The notes beneath the pieces are model-generated. The model searched no databases and was not told the DNA's origin. It saw only the letters and a list, made by a program, of their open reading frames with translations. Below, piece after piece: positions 1 to 11,300 of a DNA stretch of 64,000 bases (its first letter is position 1; the number at the start of each line of letters is the position of its first letter). The translations under genes and the position numbers were made by a program. The DNA comes from Haliclona indistincta (taxonomy: Eukaryota; Porifera; Demospongiae; Haplosclerida; Chalinidae): assembly GCA_964017065.1 (NCBI GenBank), contig OZ024784.1:804382-868381 (forward strand), given 5' to 3'.

Positions 1-98
1 AGCCACGCCCATGCAATGTGGTTGTAATTGTACTACACTACACAGCAATGCAATCAAACAGGTTGGAAACAGTAATCGTGCTCATACCGACACGAAAG

Positions 99-3000
99 AT
101 GTTGTTTACTGTAGTCGCTGCAGTTTTCATTGCTTCTACTCGACTGCATCTCTGTCATGCAGCAGCGACTAACAGCTCTCCGCCAAGACAAACCCGCATC
201 GCTGTCGCCGACGAGTGTGTGCAGCCACACTTACATGTAACTGACGTTATTTTGTCGGGGTGAGTGAGTAGTGCTTGAATTATTCCTGCATCATGCTAGA
301 AATATTTTACAACAGCACACATAAAGTCAGTCAGTTGTGACAAAATAATAATCGCCGAGACCTAGTGCGAAAACAGTGCCGCCGCTAACGTCTTCACATG
401 AAGGTAGCTCTGTCATGATTATTTGTATAATGATGGCTCAACCTGTGCAGTACCAAGAGATATGGTATCCCTGTACATTGTGTATATCTCTTTCGAAGAT
501 CTTGCATAGAAATGTGAAGACCGGCAGTTCGATGTTTTACTTACACAATGTACACTCTTGATGCACGTGACCAAAACTGAATTTGATTGGTCAACGTCAT
601 GCTTCCGGTGTTGACATTTCTATTAAAAAAACGCTGTAGAGATGTTGATAGCTTATACAATCAATGACGAAAACTGATTTTATTGTGAACAGAACTACAT
701 AACTGCTAATAATTATCTTTTAGAATGTTCTAGGTGATTCTAAATGGTTAGCACATCATCTTGGTAAGAATGTGTGCACTGTGGTTAGTATAAGTAAACT
801 ATGAGTTAGTGGTTGCAAAGATGAAAGCTAAGGTTACATTGCATAGGTGATAGTGTCTTTTGAATTGTGGATTGGAATTGGTTTCACAACCAGAGGAGAG
901 GGAGTGGAGGATTCTAAGGCATGTATTTGCCGATCTTATGATAATTTATAAGGAGTGAAAAAACATGTGGTAACCGGTGGTAGTAGAGAATGTTAGCACA
1001 TGGTAAGGGTACAAATAAGTAAACTATGGTTAGTGGTTACAGAGATGAAAGCTAATGAATATTGCCACAAACTGAATGCCCCTTACAGTGTCTACATGAA
1101 TTTTGATGATACAGCGGTTTCACTACTGTTTCAAAAGCGGTTTCAAAAGCGTCAACCGTAGAGCGTAAACCGTGTTCAATCTAAATCACGCAATGTAATA
1201 AACCTTCCAAATAAGGAACGGATGACGCTTTACGCTTTTGTGGCTGTTGCAAGGTGTAATAAAACCGTTGTATTGATTAGGTATGCATGGCAACATTATT
1301 CTGTGCACATGAGTGCGGAAGATGATTATTGTGTGTGCAAGAGGGAAGGAGTGTCCTAATCAGTTTTAGCATCCACCATGTGCACCGCTAAATCTTCCTT
1401 ATAAGGAAAGATTTACTGGCTGTATAAAATTAATGATGATCTTGGCTCCAGTCCAACTCTGGTTTGTTTTAGTTGAAGAGGAACACCCAAAGTGTTGATG
1501 AATGTAAAGGTAGAATTAGCAAGCCACAATGTGCAAAGGAAAGCCCTACTTCCAAGTAGCAACAGCAGACTTTACCGCTCGAGATACGAAAGTTAAATGC
1601 TCCAAGAAAAAAACACCTTCAAATGTTTAAAAATTGAACTCTCTATCACAGGCATTCCTGTCTGATATTGATTGCTTCACCAATCAATCAATGCAGGTGT
1701 TGATAGGCAAAGCATGTGTGTGAAGATGGTGATCTTTCATGTGCAATCCAGTAGCTTATCATTATTCACTCGGTGTGCATTTCTTGATTGACAAAAAATC
1801 CCAGTCAACAATAACATCTAGTCAGTTAGGGCCTAGCCTATGATGCTTTACACAGCTAGGGCCGTGCAGCAAGTTATGCATTATATTGTCATTCTCACAC
1901 AGAGTACCATTCAAAGTGAAGTATCATGAACTTGTAAAAATGCAGAATTTAAAGTTAGTATTGAGAATGGTGAGCTTGAATGCTAGTTCTTTGCAATAAT
2001 TATATACACTATTATGTTTGCTGTCTTTAGAAACCATTTTTACTGGAGATGGTTCTCTTTTGTCATACACACTCGTCCTAAATGACAGTGTAAGTGAGTG
2101 GTAGCAGTACTTGGCTGACACTCTGTCTGCTTGATGTACAGGGACACTTTGAAATTTGTGCATCTTTCGTCAACAGTATGACAGATGAAAATATGTGTTC
2201 TCCATTCTGTCAGGTAAAATGTATAACGCAATAATTATGATTTATTTAAAAATATGCAGGTACTCACTGTGATTCCTGCCTGGGTGACAATGCTCCCACT
2301 TATTGTCACTCTTTTTCTCGCTTTAACAGTCAGGTACGTACAAAAAAAGACAAATTAATACAAAATTTTACTACAAAAAGACAAACTAATGCAAAATTTT
2401 ACAAAACCTGTGTATTTTTGTATAGGCAAGTTGTCATCTCATTAGTGGTTGGAATATGGTTCACTGCTACGTTAGGTAATAATAATTAATAATCATTTTT
2501 AATAATTAATAATAATTATGTTTCCTACAGTGATGGGTTATAACCCATTGTCTGGTGGAATGATCACGTTCAGTGAGCAGCTATTATGATTACATAATCT
2601 GGATAATGCTAGTATTAATTATGTGTTGCAGGTGTTTACATCGCTGGAGCGTTGTCCAACACAACCAATTCCATAGTTAGTAAAAATAATTATTTACTTA
2701 GCTAGTAAGTATCACTCATGCTTCTTAAGATATTTGTGTTTATATTGATGCTTGGAGGATTCACTGGAGCATTACAGGTATTGTAGACAAACATTTGCCA
2801 GCATGCATTTATGTAAGTACATGTCTGATTTCATGCAGAAATCTGGTGGATTAGTGACTTCTTTCAAATGTTTTTCAGCATCACCACGCATGTAAGACCA
2901 ACCCCTCATCTCTGTTGATTCATTCTCTTAATAATGTACTATAGCGCCTGTACACTGGCAGTTGCGATGAGCTTTCTGCTCTTCTTCAATGAGCACGCCC

Positions 3001-5237
3001 TTGTGATGATTGTTGGAAACAGCTTCAAGACAGTAAGCCTGTTAGCTAGCTGTGTGGATCTCATCACGATTATGTATGCACAGATGATGGCTCTAACTGG
3101 AGTGAGCAATGCTAAGTTTGCGTTCCTTCTGCAAGCAATGGCGGCTACTATGAGTAGTCTTGTGCCGGTATCAAGGTTAGTGTCCATACGGCTATAACAC
3201 AGTATATGGTGCTTCACAGCTGGGTGGGACCTCAACTAGGAGCTATCCAATCAGCCATTAATATGTTAAACATTACTGACAAACCGTTTGTCATTTTGGC
3301 TAAGACTCTTCGTACGTCAAATGCACAACGATAATACAGAATATTATAATCTTACCCAATAGCATACAGATACCTACAGCTACTTATAATTGCTTGTGCA
3401 CTAATGGTCTCTCTGCTCAATCGAGACTTCGGCCCAATGCTAACTTCAGAGAAGATGGTAACTGCTAAGCGGCAGCGACCGGGTACTCATCGAGTTAGTG
3501 ATGTGACAACATCAGTACAACCGTCATCAGAGACCAATCAAAAAGATGCAAGCTCTCAAACTGATCCCATTGGTAATCTATTACAAGTACTGATACTATG
3601 ATGAAAGTGTGTCATTGAGCAATTTGGCAGATTGGCTGTTCGTTTGTACAAGACAACTTGTGCACTTCACATTTGAACCTATGCATGTATCCATTACAGC
3701 CATGCATTTTACCATAATACTTGATGATTTTCTTTTCAGGACCACTGGAACCAGATCCCAAATCACCTCAGCGATGGTCAGTTGGTGATCGTGTCTGATT
3801 TATTATTTATATTTTTGCAACTATAGGTTTAACTCTGCTATACCAGTATTAGTTCTTGTTTTGACAACACTTGGTGGAATGGTCTACTCTGGGTTTGATG
3901 AAATCAATAAATCTCAATCAACTAACATAAAGTAAGTGTAATCTTGCTTAAATATCCTATATTTTCTCTATGCACTGCAGACTGAATCTGACAGCTGCTA
4001 ATGTGTTTGCTAGCGCTGATGTGACCTCATCTCTCACGTGGGGCACTGTCACTGCTACAGTGTTGCTGTTCATTATGGTACTAGCTCAGAGAATACTATC
4101 ATTGAGTAAACTCATCAAGGTCAGTCAATGTCTACTGCATGCAGTATTATGATATACACATCATTTGCACAGGCTTGGATGGAAGGTATGAAAACTGTAC
4201 TCGAACCAGTTATCGTGATACTACTGAGTTTTGCTATTGGTGACGCTACTGCTGTGAGTCAAATTATCATTTAACTAAAATTTACATTCTGTAACTGCCT
4301 AAATCCTATGTATTTCAAAGGGTTTGATTATTTATGTAGGACTTGCGAACAAGTGACTACATATCTCAAATACTATCTGAAGTGAACTTCCACGGAGAGT
4401 ACATACCGGCACTAGCAGCTATCCTATCATACCTACTAGCTTATGCTACCACAAGTGTATGTAGTTTGTACTATAGCTACTGACCGTTATACTGATGTGC
4501 AGGCATTTGGGACAATGGCTATATTGTGTCCTCTGTTGGTTCCTATTGCATACAAGCTAACTGGCGATGAGGATATTATCATACACACAACGGCTGCTAT
4601 ACTATCATCCAGTACTCTAGGACATTGTGAGCAGTTCTTGACAATTATACCATTTTACCATCTATTCGTAGTGATTTCTCCGATATCTGATCTAACCATC
4701 CTTGCAAAAGAGACTGCTGGATGCTCTCTGAATACACATCAAAAATCATCAGTGGTATGTTCTATGCACACGTGTGCTGCTGAATTATTATGTCTCTTTT
4801 AGCCATATTTTGTGATGCTTGCTCTGTTAGCTTTGGTGTTTGGCCCTCTACCAGTGGGTGCAGGCTGGTACCCATGGTACGTGGGCTGGTTCCTGATGCT
4901 AGGAGCTCTTGCTAGCATCTTTGTACTGTTTTCAGCTGGACACGACAGGCACTCAATCTCGCTCTTCAGAAGATGGTTTGTTATGTTATTTTATGAAAAT
5001 CTTCATAGTAATCACATTCCCTTCAGTTGTCCTTGTGTCTATGTGGCGGCTGATCAAGTATGGAGAATACTTGACATAAAAGTGAGACTAGTGAAGTTAA
5101 AGAAAAAAGTGCTGCTAAAATTGAAGTGTCGACGGCAGTCATCATCAGAGGCGTCTGTTATTAGCGCTACTAACCCAATGAATACATCAACCACTGAAAA
5201 TAATGAACCTCAAGAACAAGCAAATTCTAGTGTTTAG
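99..5237 (+). CDS. NhaC-family Na+/H+ antiporter-like membrane protein (multi-exon)
   Basis: Probable secondary transporter exchanging sodium and protons across a membrane. The first exon encodes a signal-like hydrophobic start (MLFTVVAAVF); an in-frame ATG at 18 would add 27 residues. Later exons, joined at good GT-AG sites, read as membrane segments with NhaC signatures: FFNEHALVMIVGNSF near 2986-3030, VPVSSWVGPQLGA across an intron near 3165-3240, and a GH-x2-SPISDLTILA block near 4620-4710. That last block corresponds to the bacterial GDHCSPISDTTIL motif, with the Asp and Cys lost. Clear exons include 2031-2089, 2142-2213, 2260-2333 and 2426-2475. One intron (about 4627-4671) is only some 45 bp. 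The C-terminal tail is charged and Ser/Thr-rich, ends at 5237, and is followed by AATAAA near 5313. The exon linking the first exon (ending 259, phase 2) to 2031 was not resolved. The family call is fairly secure; ion specificity is not shown. Confidence 0.72.
260..2030. other. Long 5' intron region of the antiporter gene
   Basis: This stretch is mostly intronic, AT-rich and without a long ORF. At least one small coding exon is expected here because exon phases do not match across it; 1652-1696 is flanked by AG and GT but does not give a convincing peptide. A diverged direct repeat is visible, with GTAAACTATG and AGTGGTT...GATGAAAGCTAA near 790-830 and again near 1015-1055. A short GTTTCAAAAGCG doublet lies near 1128-1151. 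I see nothing else that I can support. Confidence 0.45.
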
Positions 5238-5363
5238 CATTGCAACTACCAAATCAGTTTTCATGTATAGTATGATCAAATTCCACAATTTAACAATCCT
5301 GTATACCTATCTAATAAACTACTCACACACACACTACAGCTATGCTGTCACTTGCTAACTGGT

Positions 5364-8300
5364 CTACTTAGCTATCTTGAATTGTATCAGGTATTTTGGG
5401 TAGGCCTGGGAGTCTCTCATAGCCACAAATATGGTGGGGTTACTGGTATTGTCTACAAGTGTGTCATAGGCAATGCCTGATTTGTCAGGTATCATAGGAG
5501 CTGTTTTCATAGATGAAGCTCCTTTAGTGTACTGGGATACTAGCAGTGAGCACACCAGTATATTCTTTTCTCCATTGGAGTCAGGAGCAGAGTATTTGTC
5601 CTGTGCAGAGTAATCACTGTTGCGAGCGAAATAGACACCTTTACCAAAGTAAGCAGCTGCATAGAAACACGAATAACTTAACAATTATTAACAACAATTA
5701 ATTCTTACCATTTGCATCAGCAGCAAAGATCCTGTTAAATCCTGTTTGACATATCAGATCTAGGCTATCCTTCTTAGTGCCGTGAAATAGCATTTCTTCC
5801 TTCACATCTGCTCCAGTAGTTTGACTCCATATTGTCTTCAGAGCCTCGTACCGCATATATTCACCAGGATTTTGGATTCGTTGAACCCTAGAGATGGTAA
5901 CCTTGTCCTTATTCTTTCCAAGTGTCTGCTTAAAATGTTGTGTAGCATCATTGTACTCAGCTGTTCCTTCTTTCACTTCGATATAAGCACACACTTTGGG
6001 ATTCCCTTTGTCATCTGTTGGTTGAGCAGTCCAAGTAGATGGAAGCGCTACAATTGAGAAAGTATTATAATACTTCATGCATTGTCACACTAAACTCACT
6101 TGAATTAGCCCTCTTCTCTCGCTTTACAACTCGTGTAATGCCTTCATTGTCAGTCTCAGTCATATTGCTGCCTTGGATACTAATGACAACTGGTAAATCA
6201 TCAATAACTGTCTCTACAGACGACAGTTTCTTCTGATATGCCTTTTCTAGTTGAAAGCAGACTTCTGGCGAGTATGAAGAACGAGTACCATCATCTCCAA
6301 TGTAAATCCATTCACACATTAGAAGTTCTGTAGTTATTGTACGAAGATTCAGCAGCTTTCGTTCAATTTCATTGATAGCTTTATCTACTGAAGTTGATTC
6401 ACCCTCGACTAGTAGCCGACCTAACTTTTCTTGAAAACTAACGGCTACACACCTCTGTTGGGCTATTTCAAATATCTCATCTAGGTCATCTCGACCAAGA
6501 AGTGGTGCCAGATTTTCTAATTCAACTGTGTTAGTTGTAATGCTATCAGCAACAATTTCTCTCAATCTTTGCTCAATTCGGTCGATAGCACTAGATTCTG
6601 TGCAGTATATCTCGATTGTAGCACCACATTCTTCGACCCGAACTTTGGGTTGATAGTGCTGAGTAGGCCGAGCTGAAGGCTTTTGCGGAGTTATTGTAAT
6701 ACTGACACCCTCCTTCTTAGGCATAAGAGCAAAAAGTTGCTTTGGAGACCAGCCACGTCCTCGATGAGATGAAGATACATCAGACGAAAAGAACTTGAAG
6801 AAAACATCCTTAAAACTATTAAACATTTTGTCATCAAGAATAACGATACGAATCTCATTAAGAAACTTGGGACTACTTTGTGCAAATTCCTGAATGGCTT
6901 CAAGCATTGGTTGGCCTGACTCTGCCACGCTATATCCACCTTCTCCAAGACAGAAAACAGGAAGAGAAATAGACGCTACTTTATCTGATTCTGCCTGAGT
7001 AAGACAGTTTTGTACAACTAACTTGACCAGTTGGGTTTGGCTTGTAGTTGGTGGTGTGCCTGGTTTCTTCTTCTCAACATACGCATGATATACTTTATGG
7101 CACTTGAGCCTACCACTTGCTACAAGTGAAATGATCCTAGCATCCTTAAGAGTAGCGCCTCCTTGAACAAATGACGAGCATAATGTCTGCATCATAGGAC
7201 CAGCTTTCTGACTGATAGCTTGTGATATGCGATTTGCTGATAGTGTCATATCCACAGATGTGCTGTTCACTATCACGTCTGATTGCTCATTGGAGATGTC
7301 TCCTTTAATAACTAAGACTTGTAATGCCTCTTTAACCGATAGAGATTGGGCTAAATTAGCTGCTTTAGCAACTCTAGCCTCATGCTCTTGCTTGAAAACT
7401 TTGTGATCTTCATCCCGAAAGATAACAAATGTAAAAGATTGAATTGCAGTACGATTCCGTGCATGGAACGAAACTACTTCATCAAAGAGAATCTTTGCAG
7501 ACACACTACACGGGTAGGCAAGATTAGCGACCCCAAGAGAAGGAATGGCAATAGATGAAGCTCCTTCATTCTTTGCTGTACGAAGAATAGTCTTGATTGT
7601 ATCTCGATAAACCTGAGAAAAATACATAAAAACTAAGCAACAATACTAGCAGGAGCCCTTCTCATTGCTTCTAATCCTACTCAGTAGCTAATCTTACCCT
7701 TTCTGAGCCTGGTAATCGATAATCTGGCAAAGAGACATGATAAAGTGATTTGGCTTTAAGATTCTTAGCAGAGGTAACAGCTACTTGACGATGTTCCAGA
7801 GGTCGATAGTGTTTAGCTTCTTCCTGAAGCTTGTCTCCACAAGCTCTCAAGAATGCCTGTGATAGTTCTCCTTTACTCATGTCTAACTCAGGGTTGGTAG
7901 AATTGACATACACATCGGCCTATGGGAATTTAAACTGCATCAAACTAAATTTAACAGAAAATTGCTTACATCAACTTCCAAAATGCTTCCTTTAACAATT
8001 TTCACTGCCTTCTGAAGTGAGCGGTTTAGGTCAGCATTTGAAACTGGAGTGTTACTTCCTTTATGATCAATTGGCATTGGCGGAAATATGTAATACTTGT
8101 TTGTCTTCATTCTCTCTTCAAATATTTGCTTGCAAGATGCATTCTCAACAAAGACCGATACATCAGCATCATCATCAGTCATATTGTCCAATGCTTCCAG
8201 AACTTTCTCTGCATATAGATTTATCGGGCATTTAAACGGAAATGCTGTAAGAGGAGTAATAACGATTCTTCGATATCCAGACGTGAACTGCACGATTTGG

Positions 8301-11300
8301 GGCAATGCTTCAGAAATAACATTCTCAAAAGTCCTGGAGTTTGCTGAATAAGTTGGAACAACTACGTGTACTAACAAGGAGCAGGAAAGAGTGCCATGTG
8401 AGCAAGTATGTGCAGTACCATTCAACAGCTTCCCTTGAGATAGTTGCTGTAAGCTGCGACGCACCTCATCTCCACCTGCCTTAACGAGAGCAGATAATCC
8501 TGGAGAGTTGAAATCCGGTGTCTCAGTCACAAAGCTTACTATAACATCTGTCTGTTCTCTTGCAAACTCACCAGTGACTACCTTGACTCTAACACCTCCT
8601 GATGTAGATGCTCTTATGATACTGTTAGATCTCAAACGTGCTTGTTGACCATGAGCTTTGTGTTGAATTAATTCAGTGAGCTCAACCTCAATAACAGCAT
8701 GATTTTTCTGCTGAATTTCGTAACGCATTGTTGCTACAGTATCCATGACTTTCTTGAGACCTGGTTTTGGAGATAGCTTTATAGTCTTGAACAGAATTTC
8801 ATTAGAAAGTGTCTTTAACATCCCTTTCGTATGCTCAACTGCTGTTCTCTCACCTCGAAGGCTGATGCTCACTGTTTTAGCTTCTTCTGTATCAGACTTT
8901 GGGAAGGACATCAGTACATTAGATCGATCCATTTGAATAGCATTGATTTTCTCCTGACGAAATTGCCTCATGGCTTGCCATTTGGCTCGTGGAAGTTCAA
9001 AAGCAACCGTGACAGCAGTTTGTTCAGACAACAGCTCTTCTACCTTCTTCACAATACTAGTAACAATGATAGCCTCTCCAGCAACTACTACTTCTTCTCC
9101 AACAACTTTAATAGCAAGAAAATGTTCATTTGACTGCTTTTCGATAAAGCTACGCCACTCGTGATTGTCTCCTGTACAGATCCGTTGTTTTTCAGGAGTT
9201 AGAAATACTTTTTCTTCGATGATTATTTTACGTACAGCATCAGTGGCTAATGTGGTGAATACCTTTTGATCACTAACAACAAGCAATTGACCATCTCCAT
9301 TGGCCTTTTCCACAGTGTAGACAATAGCAGAACTAAATTGTTTCATTATTTCCTCAAGTTTTGCTATACCCCTCCTGCTGGTAAGCAGTTTGTAAGTAGT
9401 AGCAGATAGTGGCAATACCTCTTCTTGGGCTAGATGCAATTTCTCTTGAACAAGTGTGTCAAGGCATTCAAGTGACTTTTTCACTCCAGTAACAACAAGC
9501 TTCATGGGCTCTTCTGCAATCTGTATTGGAGGCCTAATTGCAGCCATATCGGTCCTATGAAACTTCATAAGATACCTCACATGCTTTGTTGGAAGCTTCA
9601 GTGTCTTAGTCATTTCAATTTCCATCTCTGTAACATCACTTATCAACTGAATAACTGCATTAACTGTTGACTCTTTGCCAGATACTTTCATTGAGTTATC
9701 ACACAGGCCATAGTGAAGATCAGTATGGTCTTCCTTAAATGCTTCAATTTTCTGCCATACTTTCATTACAGCATCCTTATCAAGTTCCTTCTCTGCGGTA
9801 CTAAAATCTGACTGGCATTTTTCTAAGAGTCTCTTAACTTCATCTTCCCAATTTTTAAGTTCAAAGGCTTTTTCGAGTGGTTCGATAATCAAGTTTTGAC
9901 TATGAATACTTGCTTTGGCATGAAAATCTTGAAGTTGCTCATTAAAAGCTGGAAGACAATGCTGAAAAAAAGATGTTTGGCTGCTGTCTAGCACTTTTTC
10001 TATAGGAGCCCATTCATACAATAATTTAGAAGCAGTAGGTGGTTCATTGTACTGGTCTAGTTCATCCAATACTGAGTGATATGTTGAAACAGACAGAACG
10101 TGGTTGCCAAGCTTATGTTCTCCTTTTTCCAACACAGAATCCAAACCTACAGAGTAAGGTTTTGGAATACTTGTAATTTTGTCTCATCATTCAGTGCATT
10201 TACAGAAGTTTAAATCTTCGCGATTTGTCTAAATGACAATGCTAGCCATGTGACCTCCAGCCAATCAGATCGTCAGTCCAGCATGTGTCACCTGCCGTGG
10301 CATTATTAAGTTGATAGCACAATAACGCGGAGGCCACACAGTGAGCATTAACTACTCATGGCAGTACAATACGCGATTCAAAGCACTCGAGTGTGCCAAT
10401 AATGGCTCGATCATTATTGGCCATGCCCTCATGCTTTAATCGCACAATGCACCGCTCATAGTGGTTTAAATAATTATAATGTTTAAACTTTTGAGCTCCA
10501 GTATGAGAATTCCTCAAAAAATACTTTGAAGGCACCCACAAAAAATTTCAAGCGCTAAATTTACAATAATTGTATTGTCATATCAACTGCATGACTAGTG
10601 GTTATAAACTTGCCTGTGGAATCCTTGAACGTGACTACATAAGTTCCCTCTGATCTTCTTTCTTGATTCACAACAGGTAATCCAAAACGTTCAAAATACG
10701 CATTAATCACTTTTTCTACATTTCGTAGATCACTTGGAACACCAGCAACCAGTAGTTGGTTAGACCGTTCAAGAACCTCAACAAGCACTACACTGTGATC
10801 GACTGGAAATGGTTTATCAAGTGCCTTTTGTCTCATCACTCTGACATCTGCAGTGAGTAAAGATGTACAATTTTACTATAACGGGCACAAAATGTGGAGT
10901 AACAACCTAAAACCTGTGCTTGACGAATTCAATTTGGCGCCCAGCACATTACCCGCTATACAATATAGCTTACCAACTGGTTTAGGAAACTCAACAACAG
11001 CTAATGATCCACCAATATTGATACTAGAGGTCTTGATACCAGCTATGTTTTCCATGTATAGGTCAAGCACATAGTTTTCAACCTTTGTATCACACGGTAA
11101 CCCTCGAACTACTATGCTCCGACTAAACTCCCCTAACAATTCAAGTGAACCCTCTCCTGCATCTGTGCTGTCATGATCTGTAAAGATTTAACAGTCATCT
11201 GAGCTTTCTTCAACTAAGTAATAAAATACCTGTCATAGATTGGTGTTCATTATTTTCCAAGTATACTTGTTGGCACGGAGGAATATCACCGCTGCGCATA

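Noticed and set aside
2939..3235. Minus-strand 98-codon ORF
   Set aside because: It overlaps antiporter exons whose plus-strand reading has family motifs and good splice sites.
8017..9164. Plus-strand ORFs inside the PARP gene
   Set aside because: Shadows of the large minus-strand exon with macrodomain and KH-like sequence.
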